Of a stretch of DNA of 64,000 nt, positions 44,468 to 54,041 are shown one piece after another. The translations under genes and the position numbers were made by a program. Position 1 is the first letter of the stretch. The number at the start of each line of letters is the position of its first letter. Below the pieces are notes generated by a model. That model was not told the origin of the DNA and made no database searches. It saw nothing but the letters and a program-made list of their open reading frames with translations. Source of the DNA: JAGPUQ01 sp050250395 (lineage in GTDB: Bacteria; Pseudomonadota; Gammaproteobacteria; Pseudomonadales; Porticoccaceae); NCBI GenBank assembly GCA_050250395.1, contig JBFWOQ010000009.1, positions 1 to 64,000 on the forward strand, given 5' to 3'.

Positions 44468-45556
44468 TCAGAGTCTGTTGTCGCCCAACCGTTCCAGCCG
44501 ATAGGCGCCCGACAGCACCCGTTGCCACCAGTCGCGATGGTCCAGATACCAGCACAGCGTCTTGCGCAACCCGGTGGCAAAGGTCTCCCGCGGCATCCAG
44601 CCCAATTCCCGCTCGATCTTGCCCGCGTCGATGGCGTAGCGGCGGTCGTGACCCGGACGATCATCCACCCGGGTGACGAGATCGCGGTAACGCGCCACGC
44701 CCGGCGGCTTCGCCGGCGCCAGTTCCTCCAGCAGATCGCAGATCGTCTCCACCACGGTCAGGTTGCGCTGCTCGTTGTGGCCGCCGATGGCGTAGGTTGC
44801 GCCCACCCGGCCCCGGGTCAGCACCCGATACAGCGCGCGGGCATGGTCGTCCACATAGAGCCAGTCCCGTATCTGGCCGCCGTCGCCGTACACTGGCAGC
44901 GGCCGGCCCGCCAGCGCGTTCAGGATCATGTGGGGAATCAGCTTCTCGGGAAACTGGCGCGGCCCGTAATTGTTGGAGCAGTTGCTCACCACCACCGGGA
45001 GGCCGTAGGTGCGCCCCCAGGCGCGCACCAGATGATCGCTGCCGGCCTTGCTCGCCGCATAGGGCGAACTGGGCGCATAGGCCGTCGCCTCGGTAAAGGG
45101 CGCGGCGTCGGGTTTCAGATCGCCGTACACCTCGTCGGTAGAGACGTGGTGAAAGCGAAAGTCGGCGCGCGCCGCGGGACCGAGCCCGGCCCAGTACTCC
45201 CGCGCCGCTTCGAGCAACACGCAGGTGCCCAGCACATTGGTGGCGATGAATTCCGCCGGTGCGTCGATGGAGCGGTCGACATGGCTCTCCGCCGCCAGGT
45301 GCATCACCGCCGTGGGGCGAAAAGCGGCGAACACCTTGCGCAACGCCGGGCCATCGCCGATGTCCACCTGGTGAAAACTGTAGCGCGGCGAGCCGGCCAC
45401 CTCCGCGAGCGATTCCGGATTGCCCGCATAGGTGAGCTTGTCCAGATTCGCCACCCGGGCCGAGGTCTCCTTCAGCAGGAAGCGCACCAGGGCGGAGCCG
45501 ATGAAGCCCGCGCCGCCGGTGACCAGAATGCGTTCGCCCGCAGCGGCCGCCGTCAT
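44468..45556 (-). CDS. rfbB: dTDP-glucose 4,6-dehydratase
   Basis: 362 residues. Extended SDR with GGAGFIGSALVRFLL, NLDKLTYAGNPESL, AAESHVDRSIDAPAEFI, HVSTDEVYGDL and YAASKAGSDHLVRAW (Tyr–Lys pair), then NCSNNYGPRQFPEKLIP. It oxidises and dehydrates dTDP-glucose. Its ATG at 45556 overlaps the stop of the upstream epimerase by 4 bp, so the two are coupled. Confidence 0.95.
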   Translation of the reverse strand: MTAAAAGERILVTGGAGFIGSALVRFLLKETSARVANLDKLTYAGNPESLAEVAGSPRYSFHQVDIGDGPALRKVFAAFRPTAVMHLAAESHVDRSIDAPAEFIATNVLGTCVLLEAAREYWAGLGPAARADFRFHHVSTDEVYGDLKPDAAPFTEATAYAPSSPYAASKAGSDHLVRAWGRTYGLPVVVSNCSNNYGPRQFPEKLIPHMILNALAGRPLPVYGDGGQIRDWLYVDDHARALYRVLTRGRVGATYAIGGHNEQRNLTVVETICDLLEELAPAKPPGVARYRDLVTRVDDRPGHDRRYAIDAGKIERELGWMPRETFATGLRKTLCWYLDHRDWWQRVLSGAYRLERLGDNRL

Positions 45557-46602
45557 CGATGCCACTCCTCCGGACAGGTCGTCCGCCAATCGGCCAGGGC
45601 CGTCTCCAGCGTGTAGCGAAAGGGATAATCGTGCGCACGCAGATAGCCCGGCACGATATCGTTGGCCGCCACCAGCTTGCGAATGCGCGTCGGGCTGAAG
45701 GGATGCGCGATACCCAGCGGCCGCGCCACCAGATCCAGCAGCCAGCCCGCGGTCAGCAGCAAGCCGTAGGGCAGGCTCGGCACCCGCCGCTTCACGCCGG
45801 CCACGGCGCAGATCGCCGCGACATAATCGGCGAGCGCCGGCGCCGGGTACAGGGTCGCGTTGAACAGGATCACCGCCTCCCCCGTCGCGTCCTGACGCTC
45901 CAGCGCCCACCACAGCGCCGCGCACAACTCGCGCACATAGATCCCCGCCTTGCGGGTGCCGCGATTGCCCGTGTAGACGAAATACCGGCCCAGCACTGCC
46001 CGCACCAGCCGCGACACATTGCCGCCCTCCCCCGGGCCGAACACCACGCCGGGACGCGCAATCACCAGTCGCCGCCGCGCATCGCCGGCCTGCCAGGCGC
46101 GGTGAATGTGCTCGGCGACCAGCTTGGAGCCGCCATAGGCGGTCGCCGGCACCGGCAGCGATTGTTCGTCCCGCCGCGCCGTCCCCGGGCCGTAGGGCGA
46201 GATCGAACTGGTAAAGACCATGCGCGTGCAACCCACCCGCGCCGCCCAGGCGCAGACCTGCTCGGCGCCGCGCACATTGGTGTCGTAATACTCGGCGTCC
46301 GCATGCCCCGGCTCGCGATGCACCGCCGCGAAATTGCCGATCAGCGCCACCGGCTCCGGCGGCACCCAGGCGAGGGGTTCGCGCACGTCCGCCGCGATCC
46401 ATTCAAGGGCGGGATCGCCGCTCAGTTGCGCCCGTCGCCAGGCGCTCGCGATGGCCGCCAACGGCTGCCGGTCGACCAGATACACCTTGTGAAAATGGCC
46501 CCCGTCCACGAGCAAGCGCGCGAAAAAGCCGCCGATAAAGCCGGTACCGCCGAACAGCACCGCGCAGCCGCGGGTTTGGTCCACAGCCGCTATCCCGCCC
46601 AT
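45553..46602 (-). CDS. NAD-dependent epimerase/dehydratase (extended SDR), unknown sugar
   Basis: 349 residues. Rossmann motif FGGTGFIGGFFARLL, then NFAAVHREPGHADAEYYDTNVRGAEQVC, FTSSISPYGPG and YGGSKLVAEHIHRAW (Tyr–Lys catalytic pair). A C-terminal sugar-binding part is present (PFSPTRIRKLVAANDIVPGYLRAHDYPFRY). Its closeness to rfbB points to a nucleotide-sugar or polyprenyl-sugar substrate. It could be a 4-epimerase or reductase making a second deoxysugar for the surface polysaccharide. Substrate unknown. Confidence 0.8.
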   Translation of the reverse strand: MGGIAAVDQTRGCAVLFGGTGFIGGFFARLLVDGGHFHKVYLVDRQPLAAIASAWRRAQLSGDPALEWIAADVREPLAWVPPEPVALIGNFAAVHREPGHADAEYYDTNVRGAEQVCAWAARVGCTRMVFTSSISPYGPGTARRDEQSLPVPATAYGGSKLVAEHIHRAWQAGDARRRLVIARPGVVFGPGEGGNVSRLVRAVLGRYFVYTGNRGTRKAGIYVRELCAALWWALERQDATGEAVILFNATLYPAPALADYVAAICAVAGVKRRVPSLPYGLLLTAGWLLDLVARPLGIAHPFSPTRIRKLVAANDIVPGYLRAHDYPFRYTLETALADWRTTCPEEWHR

Positions 46603-46758
46603 TGTCTCTGCTCGTCGCGCATCGGCGGCCTCGGCGTTCCCCTTGATTGCGGGATTTTACGGTTTATCCCGGGAGCCCGGGGCAGAATTACCGAATGCAA
46701 CCCGGCGCGCGCGGGACTCGGCACTCCAGCAGCAGTTTCCCACCCCAGTTTACTGGTG

Positions 46759-47769
46759 CTAACGCCGCGCGATCTGCTCGTAAAGCGCGCGGTGGGCGGC
46801 GGCGATCACATCCCAGGACTGGCGCTGGACCCAGTCGCGCCCTGCCCGATGCAGCGCCGTCCGCGCGGTTTCATCGGTACGCAGCGCCCGCAGTTCGGTC
46901 AGCGCCGTGGCCGGATCGGCCGCGAAGCGCACCGCCGACTCCAGACCGGGCGGGGTCTGCGGCCCGCGGCTGGTGATCACCAGCGCGCCATTGCCCAGTG
47001 CCGCCAGCAAGGTGCCACGGCGCTCCGAAGCCCCATCCGGGTAGTGGAGATACAGAAATCCGGTTTCCGCCAGGCGCTGTGCCACCTCCTCGTCGCTGCG
47101 GCCGAGATCCCAGATCAGGCGCGGCAGCCCCAGAGCGGCCTGCCGCATCTGCTCGCAGTACGCCTGCTGCCCCAGCGGAATCGCGCCCAGCACCCGAAAA
47201 CGCAACTGCGGCGCCGCATCCGCCGCCAGCCGGGCCAGCGCGAGAAAGGCTTCCAGGCCCTTGTCGGGCCGGATCAGACCGAAATAGCAGACCTCCTCAA
47301 GGTCCCGTGACTTTGGGGCCATCACCCAGGGAATGTTGGAACCGATGGGAATGACATGGCTACGGTCCCGGACCCAGGGGTACCAGCGCCCAAAGGCCGC
47401 GCGCTCGCAGGCATTGGTGAACACCAGTGCATCGGCGCGGCTGAACGCCAGCCCGGCGATCCGACGCAGCGGGTGCGCCTGGGAGAACTCGTGCAGGGTT
47501 ACCAGGGTGCGACAGCGCGGCAACTGCGCCACCCAGTGGGGCATCAGCGAACTGCCGTAGCGCGCCATCGGATATTGCACATGGACGATATCGGGCTTGA
47601 GGGCCCGCGCCTGTGCCGCCACCGCGCGGGCCGACAGCCGGCCGTTGCGCTCGCCGCGCGCGAGGGTCACGCCGACCCCCAGCTCCTGCAATGCGGCGGC
47701 CAGACGCAGCGCATAGTCCATCACGCCGCAGGGCCCGCCCTGCTCGGGAGCCAGGAGTAGAACCTTCAC
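46759..47769 (-). CDS. Glycosyltransferase family 4
   Basis: 336 residues from GTG 47769. GT-B fold: N-terminal MKVLLLAPEQGGPCGVMDYALRLAAAL, then DIVHVQYPM and LVTLHEFSQ. The C-terminal donor domain has VCYFGLIRPDKGLEAFLALARL and YLHYPDGASERRGTLLAALGNGALVITS. The usual E-x7-E motif is not clear, with SERRGTLLAAL in its place. It likely adds a sugar to the lipid-linked repeat unit at the cytoplasmic face. Confidence 0.8.
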   Translation of the reverse strand: MKVLLLAPEQGGPCGVMDYALRLAAALQELGVGVTLARGERNGRLSARAVAAQARALKPDIVHVQYPMARYGSSLMPHWVAQLPRCRTLVTLHEFSQAHPLRRIAGLAFSRADALVFTNACERAAFGRWYPWVRDRSHVIPIGSNIPWVMAPKSRDLEEVCYFGLIRPDKGLEAFLALARLAADAAPQLRFRVLGAIPLGQQAYCEQMRQAALGLPRLIWDLGRSDEEVAQRLAETGFLYLHYPDGASERRGTLLAALGNGALVITSRGPQTPPGLESAVRFAADPATALTELRALRTDETARTALHRAGRDWVQRQSWDVIAAAHRALYEQIARR

Positions 47770-47887
47770 CGGACCGACTTGCGCGGTACCGTTCCGCAGC
47801 GCACGGGAACCGTCACCACGCCGGGACGCGCCCCTTTCGGCACTGAGGTCAGCACCAAACCCGCGCCCATCTCAATCCGCACGCCGA

Positions 47888-48754
47888 TCAGACCGACCCA
47901 TCGGAATGACGCTGCCGCAGGCCACAGACCAAACCCCGAACCACCGCCCGCGCGCGGCCGAATTCGCCGCGCAGCAGCCGTTTGCAAAAGCGCAGCGACC
48001 CACCCACCAGGGTCGCGCGCCAGGGATGCTTCGCGTAGCGGAACATGAACCGCACCGCGGACTGATTGAAATGCCGGTCTTTCTGACGCAGGCGACGCTG
48101 CGACGCGCCCGGCGCCCGATGCAGCACCCGACTGCCGGACGCAACCGCCAGCCGCCAGCCCTGTTCACGCAGGCGATAGCACAGGTCGGTCTCCTCCCAG
48201 TAGAGGAAATACCCCTCATCGAGCAGACCCACGGCTTCCAGAGCGCGTGTTCGCAGCAGCAAACTGGCCCCGGTCAGATAATCGAGTTCGGCGTCCGCCA
48301 CCTGCGCCAGCGTATGCGCCGGCCGCCCGAAGCGCAGATCGACCCGACCGCCGCCCCAGGCCAGCACGCGGTCCGGATTCGCGCGATCGCAGATCAACGA
48401 CCCCACCGCGCCCACTCTGGCATCCGCCTCGGCCACTTCGACCATCGCGGTCAATGCCCGCGGGTCCGCCCGGGTGTCGCTGTTGAGCAGCCAGACATAG
48501 TCGGCACCCAGCGCCAAGGCGCGCCGGATACCCACATTGCAGCCGCCGGCAAACCCCAGGTTCGCGCCGGTTTCCACCAGATCGATGTCGGGACAGACCT
48601 CCGCAATGCGCGCCACGGAGTCGTCACCGGAGCCGTTGTCCACGACCAGGACGCGAAAATTGGGGTAATCGAGCAGACGCAGCGACTCGACACAACCGAG
48701 CGTGTCGTCCGCGCCTCGCCAGTTGAGGGTTACGATGCAAACCAGTGGTGCCAT
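47888..48754 (-). CDS. Glycosyltransferase family 2 (rhamnosyltransferase-like)
   Basis: 288 residues from ATG 48754. GT-A fold: VCIVTLNWRGADDTLGCVESL, VVDNGSGDDSVARI, GANLGFAGGCNVGIRRAL and WLLNSDTRADPRAL (metal-binding DxD-like). YLTGASLLLRTRALEAVGLLDEGYFLYWEETDLCYRLREQGW is typical of rhamnosyltransferases of the WbbL type. With the rfb genes close by, dTDP-rhamnose is a plausible donor; that is inference. Confidence 0.85.
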   Translation of the reverse strand: MAPLVCIVTLNWRGADDTLGCVESLRLLDYPNFRVLVVDNGSGDDSVARIAEVCPDIDLVETGANLGFAGGCNVGIRRALALGADYVWLLNSDTRADPRALTAMVEVAEADARVGAVGSLICDRANPDRVLAWGGGRVDLRFGRPAHTLAQVADAELDYLTGASLLLRTRALEAVGLLDEGYFLYWEETDLCYRLREQGWRLAVASGSRVLHRAPGASQRRLRQKDRHFNQSAVRFMFRYAKHPWRATLVGGSLRFCKRLLRGEFGRARAVVRGLVCGLRQRHSDGSV

Positions 48755-48880
48755 TGACTTTCCAAGCCCGCCAACCAACGCGACGGTGACGCCACCGCGC
48801 GCCGCCCGTCAGCACAAACGCGGCATTTTACCGGCGCGGCGATACAAAGGGCAGACCGACCCGTTCAGCGGCATCGCGGT

Positions 48881-49054
48881 TGATCGCGGCGGGGGCGCCG
48901 CTCCTACGGGGTTGGGGTGGGGCGTCCGGGGTTGGTTGATCGCGGCGGGGGCGCCGCTCCTACGACGGCCCGGTGGTTGTAGGAGGCCCGCCCCCGGGCC
49001 GATGGGTTTGGCGCGGGATCAGGGATTGATCGCGGCGGGGGCGCCGCTCCTACG
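48881..49054. repeat. REP palindrome cluster 1 (A−, A−, B+, A−)
   Basis: Three A-type copies (48881–48908, 48937–48964, 49027–49054) read TGATCGCGGCGGGGGCGCCG then CTCCTAC. One B-type copy (48979–49011) reads GTAGGAGGCCCGCCCCCGGG then CCGATGGG. Both types start GTAGGAG on one strand and fold into GC-rich hairpins. The last A copy ends on the base before the stop codon of the next glycosyltransferase. No gene is visible in the ~300 bp between the two glycosyltransferases. Confidence 0.9.
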
Positions 49055-50383
49055 TCAGCCGCGAGGGGTGCGCAGTCCGGCCTGCCACTCGCGCCAGCAG
49101 CGTGCGATCAGCGCCTTGAGTTCCGCGCGAAACCGCTCCGCCGCGAAGCGTTCCGCGTGGTGACGGATGGCAACCGGATCGAAACGGGTTTCGTTCGCCT
49201 CGAACAGCGCTATCGCCGCGAGCAGGGATGCCACGCTTTGCTCGGGGAAAAACACCCCGGTCGGCGCGCGGCTCTGGCCCGTAACGGGGGCGGAATGCTG
49301 AGCGTCTCCGGACCCCCGCATGGGGTGGATACTGCCGCCACGCGCGCCGGCTTCCGCGGCTACGGCGGCGCTGCGGTGCAGGCATCCGGCGTCCGTGTCC
49401 GCCATGGCACCGGTCTTGGCTACCGGCGCATTGACGGCGCCGACTTCCTCCAGGGCAACCACGGTTTCGGTGACGCCGCCTTTCCCGAAGGCGATGACCG
49501 GGGTACCGCAGGCCTGCGCCTCGACCGGGATGATCCCGAAGTCTTCCTCGGCGGCGAAGATGAACGCCCGCGCGCGGCGCATGTGATCCCGCAACACCTC
49601 GGCCGGTTGATAGCCCAGAAACTGGACATTCGGCGGCGCCCGCCGACGGATTCGCTTGAGCGCCGGCCCTTCACCGATCACTACCAGGCGCTGATCGGGA
49701 CGCTGCCCAAACGCGTCGACGATCAGATCCATGCGCTTGTGGGGCACCACCCGCGAGGCCGTCAGATAGAACTCGCCGGTGCGTTCGCCCGGCCCACCGG
49801 GCGTGAACAGCTCAACATCGACGGGAGGGTAGATCACCGTGGCATCGCGGCGGTAAATCTTGTGAATGCGCCGGGCGATGAACGCCGAATTGGCGATCAT
49901 GTGATCGACGCCGTTGGCGGTTCGCTGATCCCAGATCCGCAGGCCGTGCAACTGCCAGCGCGCGAGCCAGCTCAGCGGTCCGCGCTCCATACGGCTCTCG
50001 CGCAGGCACTGATGCTGCAAATCCCAGGCGTAGCGCATGGGCGAATGGATGTAGCTGATGTGAAGCTGATCGGGCCCGGTCAGCACCCCCTTGGCGACCG
50101 CATGGCTGCTGGAGATCACCAGATCGAACCCCGAGAGGTCCAGTTGTTCCATGGCCAGCGGCATCAACGGCAGATAGTGCCGATAGAACCGCCGCGCGAA
50201 CGGAAATTTCTGGATGAACGACGTGCGCACCCCGCGGCCCTGCAAAAAGCCGCGCTGCGCCGGCGGCACACAGTCGATCACCGCAAACAGCGTCGCCTCG
50301 GGATAGAGCCGGAGGATCTCTTCAAGGACACGTTCGGCGCCGGCAACCTGGGTCAGCCAATCGTGGATCACGGCAACTTTCAT
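49055..50383 (-). CDS. Glycosyltransferase family 4 with a ~60-residue insertion
   Basis: 442 residues from ATG 50383. GT-B fold: MKVAVIHDWLTQVAGAERVLEEI, SSSHAVAKGVLTG, YIHSPMRYAWD, ANSAFIARRIHKIY and donor-domain ASRVVPHKRMDLIV, EEDFGIIPVEAQACGTPVIAFGKGGVTETV. In relatives (WbaZ-like) the segment after GGVTETV runs quickly into PTGVFF. Here residues ~313–373 are inserted: Ala/Gly-rich, low complexity, with Cys334 and a His-rich part. Without it the length (~385) is normal. A mannosyl or rhamnosyl donor is plausible. Confidence 0.82.
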   Translation of the reverse strand: MKVAVIHDWLTQVAGAERVLEEILRLYPEATLFAVIDCVPPAQRGFLQGRGVRTSFIQKFPFARRFYRHYLPLMPLAMEQLDLSGFDLVISSSHAVAKGVLTGPDQLHISYIHSPMRYAWDLQHQCLRESRMERGPLSWLARWQLHGLRIWDQRTANGVDHMIANSAFIARRIHKIYRRDATVIYPPVDVELFTPGGPGERTGEFYLTASRVVPHKRMDLIVDAFGQRPDQRLVVIGEGPALKRIRRRAPPNVQFLGYQPAEVLRDHMRRARAFIFAAEEDFGIIPVEAQACGTPVIAFGKGGVTETVVALEEVGAVNAPVAKTGAMADTDAGCLHRSAAVAAEAGARGGSIHPMRGSGDAQHSAPVTGQSRAPTGVFFPEQSVASLLAAIALFEANETRFDPVAIRHHAERFAAERFRAELKALIARCWREWQAGLRTPRG

Positions 50384-50517
50384 CGCTTTTTCACCGCCCT
50401 GATTGACCTGACCCCGGCTGCGCGGGTCGGAATCGCAACCCGCCCGTACCGGAGATGGGGCGCCCATTGTATTCGCCGCTCACTGCCAAAGTCAGGCACC
50501 GGGAGCGCCCCACCCCA

Positions 50518-51459
50518 CTACAACCGCGCCTCGCCCCCATGGGCCAGGAACCACCGATACGTCTCCCGGATGCCGTCTTCCAGCCCGATGCGGGCACGCC
50601 AGCCGAGCGCACGCAGGCGCGATACATCCAGCAGCTTGCGCGGCGTGCCGTCGGGCTTGCTCGCATCGCCCACGATCTCGCCCGCGAATCCCACCACCCG
50701 CCGCACCAGCTCGGCCAGTTCGGCGATGGACACATCCTCACCGACACCCACATTGACGATGCGTTCGTCGTCGTAACCCCGCATCAGAAACAAACAGGCG
50801 TCGGCCAGATCGTCCACATGCAGAAACTCGCGCCGCGGCGTGCCCGTGCCCCATACCACCACCTGCGCCGCGCCGCTCGCCCGGGCCTCGTGAAACTTGC
50901 GGATCAGCGCCGGCAGCACATGGGAATTGGCCAGATCGAAGTTGTCCCCCGGCCCGTAGAGATTGGTCGGCATCAGCGCGATCGCGTTGAAGCCGTACTG
51001 CCGCCGGTAGGCCTGACACAGCTTGATGCCGGCGATCTTGGCGACCGCATACCACTCGTTCGTGGGCTCCAGCGGCCCGGTGAGCAGACATTCCTCCGGC
51101 ATCGGCTGGGGTGCGAACTTGGGGTAGATGCAGGACGAGCCCAGGAACAGCAGTTTCTTTACCCCATGGCGCCAGGCGGCATCGATCACCGCCGTCTGGA
51201 TTTGCAGGTTGTCGCGCAGAAAATCCGCCGGATAGCTGTCGTTGGCGTGGATGCCGCCCACCTTTGCCGCCGCCAGAAATACATACTCCGGCCGCTCGGC
51301 AGCGAAAAACGCCTGCACCGCCGCGGCATCCCGCAGATCCAGTTCGGCACGGCCGCGCAGCAGCAGATTGCCGAATCCGGCCTGTTCCAGCCGGCGCACA
51401 ATCGCGCTGCCCACCAGGCCGCGATGACCGGCGACGAAAATGCCGCTGTTCTTATTCAT
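50518..51459 (-). CDS. fcl: GDP-L-fucose synthase
   Basis: 313 residues. GHRGLVGSAIVRRLEQAG is the NADPH motif. YVFLAAAKVGGIHANDSYPADFLRDNL, LGSSCIYPKFAPQPMPEE and YAVAKIAGIKLCQAYRRQYG (catalytic Tyr–Lys) are diagnostic for GDP-4-keto-6-deoxymannose epimerase-reductase. REFLHVDDLADACLFLM follows. It converts the Gmd product to GDP-L-fucose. It overlaps the gmd 3' end by 8 bp. Confidence 0.94.
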   Translation of the reverse strand: MNKNSGIFVAGHRGLVGSAIVRRLEQAGFGNLLLRGRAELDLRDAAAVQAFFAAERPEYVFLAAAKVGGIHANDSYPADFLRDNLQIQTAVIDAAWRHGVKKLLFLGSSCIYPKFAPQPMPEECLLTGPLEPTNEWYAVAKIAGIKLCQAYRRQYGFNAIALMPTNLYGPGDNFDLANSHVLPALIRKFHEARASGAAQVVVWGTGTPRREFLHVDDLADACLFLMRGYDDERIVNVGVGEDVSIAELAELVRRVVGFAGEIVGDASKPDGTPRKLLDVSRLRALGWRARIGLEDGIRETYRWFLAHGGEARL

Positions 51460-52546
51460 GATGATCAAACGTCTGAAAACCCTCGCGACGGCAGAGTTCA
51501 TCGCGTTCGGCGGCTTTCAAGTCCTCGCGCACCATCTCGGCCACCAGTTCCGCAAAGGACGTGCGTGGCTGCCAGCCCAAGCGCGTCCGCGCCTTGGTCG
51601 CGTCGCCGAGCAGCGTATCCACCTCGGCGGGCCGGAAATAACGGGGATCGATCGCGATGATGCGGCGACCCGTCTCACGATCGATACCCTGCTCCTGCGC
51701 ACCCGCGCCTTGCCAGTCGATATTCATGCCGAGCTGCTTGCCCGCCGCCTCCACGAATTCACGCACCGAATGTTGCTCGCCGGTGGCAATCACATAATCG
51801 TCAGGCTCCGGTTGTTGCAGGATCAGCCACTGCGCCTCGACGAAATCCCGCGCGTGCCCCCAGTCCCGTCGCGCGTCGAGATTGCCCAGATACAAACAGT
51901 CCTGCAGCCCCAGCTTGATGCGCGCCAGCGCGCGGGTGATCTTGCGGGTGACGAAGGTCTCCCCGCGCACCGGCGATTCGTGGTTGAACAAAATGCCATT
52001 GCAGGCATACATGCCGTAGGACTCACGGTAATTCACCGTTATCCAGTACGCGTAGAGTTTGGCGACGCCATAGGGAGAGCGCGGATAAAAAGGCGTGGTT
52101 TCGGTTTGCGGCGTCTCGCGCACCTTGCCGTACATCTCGGACGTAGACGCCTGGTAGAGCCGCGTCCGCTGGCCCAGGTCGAGAATGCGCAGCGCCTCCA
52201 GCAGACGCAGCGCACCCAGCGCGTCGGCATTCGCGGTGTATTCGGGCGTCTCGAACGAAACCGCGACGTGGCTCTGCGCCCCGAGGTTATAGATTTCGTC
52301 CGGCTGCACCTGCTGGATCACCCGGATCAGATTGGTGGAATCGGTCAGGTCGCCGTAATGCAGGATCAGCCGGCGATCCAGAACATGAGGGTCCTGGTAG
52401 AGGTGATCGATGCGGTCGGTATTGAAGGACGAAGCCCGGCGCTTGATGCCATGTACTTCGTAGCCTTTGTGCAATAGCAGTTCGGCGAGGTAGGCGCCGT
52501 CCTGCCCGGTCACCCCGGTGATCAACGCCCGTTTAACCTGTGTCAC
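51452..52546 (-). CDS. gmd: GDP-mannose 4,6-dehydratase
   Basis: 364 residues from GTG 52546, which has AGGGAG 8 bp upstream; an ATG 72 nt earlier is in frame. RALITGVTGQDGAYLAELLL, KRRASSFNTDRIDHLY, NLGAQSHVAVSFETPEYTANADALG, ASTSEMYGKV, PYGVAKLYAYWITVNYRE and RDWGHARDFVEAQWLIL are the Gmd signatures. It makes GDP-4-keto-6-deoxymannose for Fcl. A decayed second gmd is at 58129–58509. Confidence 0.95.
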   Translation of the reverse strand: MTQVKRALITGVTGQDGAYLAELLLHKGYEVHGIKRRASSFNTDRIDHLYQDPHVLDRRLILHYGDLTDSTNLIRVIQQVQPDEIYNLGAQSHVAVSFETPEYTANADALGALRLLEALRILDLGQRTRLYQASTSEMYGKVRETPQTETTPFYPRSPYGVAKLYAYWITVNYRESYGMYACNGILFNHESPVRGETFVTRKITRALARIKLGLQDCLYLGNLDARRDWGHARDFVEAQWLILQQPEPDDYVIATGEQHSVREFVEAAGKQLGMNIDWQGAGAQEQGIDRETGRRIIAIDPRYFRPAEVDTLLGDATKARTRLGWQPRTSFAELVAEMVREDLKAAERDELCRREGFQTFDHHE

Positions 52547-52640
52547 AACAGTTTCTCCCTGCTCGGCGTGAAGTACCGCCATCACCAGTGCACTGGTAGC
52601 TGTTCGATAAGCAGCCACACCGCGACAACTGTTTCATGTT

Positions 52641-54029
52641 TCATGGATTCACTTTCCCGACGTGCTTGCGCCCGTCAGCGAGCCCATGCAACTGCCGTTC
52701 GAAGGCGGCCAGAATTGTGTCCCTGTTCAGGTGCTGTTCCGCATGAGCGCGCGCATTGCGTCCCATGTGCTCCCGGCGTGCGGGATCGTCCGCCAGCCGC
52801 AATAGCACCGCGGCCAGCGCGGCGGCGTCTTCCGGTGCCACCGCGACGCCACAATCGTGGCGACTCAGCAGCTCGAACAGATCGGTGTCGGCGGCCGCGG
52901 TCGCCACTGTCGGCCGGCCCGCGGCCATGATGTTGGCCAGTTTCGATGGCATCACCAGATCGGCCGCCTGCGCGCGCTGTACCACCAGATGCATATCGCC
53001 GATGGCCAGCAGATCGTTCATGCGTTCCTCCGGCTGCACCGGCAGAAACCGGAGATTGGTCAACGCCAATTCCCGCGCCAACGCCTCCAGACGCGGGCGA
53101 TCTCCCCCGGACCCGACCAGGACGAACTGCAGCCGCGGCTGCTCCCGCACCAGCGCCGCCGCCCGCAACACCACATCCAGACCCTGCTTGGCACCCATGG
53201 CCCCCGCATACAGCACCAGCAGATGCCCGGCGTCGAAACCCAGTTCGCCGCGCAGTCCGTTGTCCCTTTCGCCCGGAACTATCGCGTCGGTATCCGTCCA
53301 GTTGGGAACCAGCCAGGTGCGCCGCGGATCGGCGCCCTTTTCGATCGCCCGCCGGTACATCGCCGGGGCGATGGTACTGACGCACGCGGCCATCCGCACC
53401 AGAAAATTCTCTCCCGCGTACAGCAGCCGTTGCAGGGGTCCAAGCCGCAGCATTCCCAGGCGAACTGCCGCATCCACCTGAAAATCCTGGATATGCAGCA
53501 CCCAGGGCACGCGCCTCAGCAGCCCATACAGCCAGGGCATGATCGCGCCCTGCAGCGGCGGACACACCGCGATCACCAGATCGTAACGACGCCGCCGGCA
53601 GAGAATCCCAGCCCACCAGTAAAGCCCGGCGATGGAAAAACTGGTCTCCATCAGAATCCGGCCCAGTGCCGACACGCGCGTGGGCGCGGGCACCCGATGC
53701 GGCGTGCGCATGACCCGGGTGCCATGCAGGGTTTCACGGCGAAACCCCAGGCCCCGATACGCGGGAAACACCGCCCATTCCGGGTAATGGGGCAGCCCCG
53801 CCACCACATCCACCTCGTGCCCGCAGGCCGCCAGCCAGGCCGCCATTTCACCGGTGTATTTGCCGATACCCGTCAACTCCGGGGCATGGTTGATGCTCTG
53901 GATCAGAATTTTCAGCTTGGCGCCCCGGGATCCGGCCGCATCGGTCGGGTGTACGTCGACCCCGAATTCAGCACAGGTCGCGGGTTCACCGCTGGGATAG
54001 TGGGTAACGTTTTGGCTTCCGGTTTTCAT
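52641..54029 (-). CDS. Glycosyltransferase family 4 (WcaI-like)
   Basis: 462 residues. After ~38 variable residues comes KILIQSINHAPELTGIGKYTGEMAAWLAACGHEVDVVAGLPHYPEW, the start of colanic-acid WcaI-type transferases. WVLHIQDFQVDAAVRLGML and VPNWTDTDAIVPGERDN follow. The donor domain has LYAGAMGAKQGLDVVLRAA and DLVMPSKLANIMAAGRPTVATA. The N-terminal extension suggests a later start may be used. With gmd and fcl next to it, GDP-fucose is a candidate donor. Confidence 0.87.
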   Translation of the reverse strand: MKTGSQNVTHYPSGEPATCAEFGVDVHPTDAAGSRGAKLKILIQSINHAPELTGIGKYTGEMAAWLAACGHEVDVVAGLPHYPEWAVFPAYRGLGFRRETLHGTRVMRTPHRVPAPTRVSALGRILMETSFSIAGLYWWAGILCRRRRYDLVIAVCPPLQGAIMPWLYGLLRRVPWVLHIQDFQVDAAVRLGMLRLGPLQRLLYAGENFLVRMAACVSTIAPAMYRRAIEKGADPRRTWLVPNWTDTDAIVPGERDNGLRGELGFDAGHLLVLYAGAMGAKQGLDVVLRAAALVREQPRLQFVLVGSGGDRPRLEALARELALTNLRFLPVQPEERMNDLLAIGDMHLVVQRAQAADLVMPSKLANIMAAGRPTVATAAADTDLFELLSRHDCGVAVAPEDAAALAAVLLRLADDPARREHMGRNARAHAEQHLNRDTILAAFERQLHGLADGRKHVGKVNP

Positions 54030-54041
54030 ATTGATAGCCAG

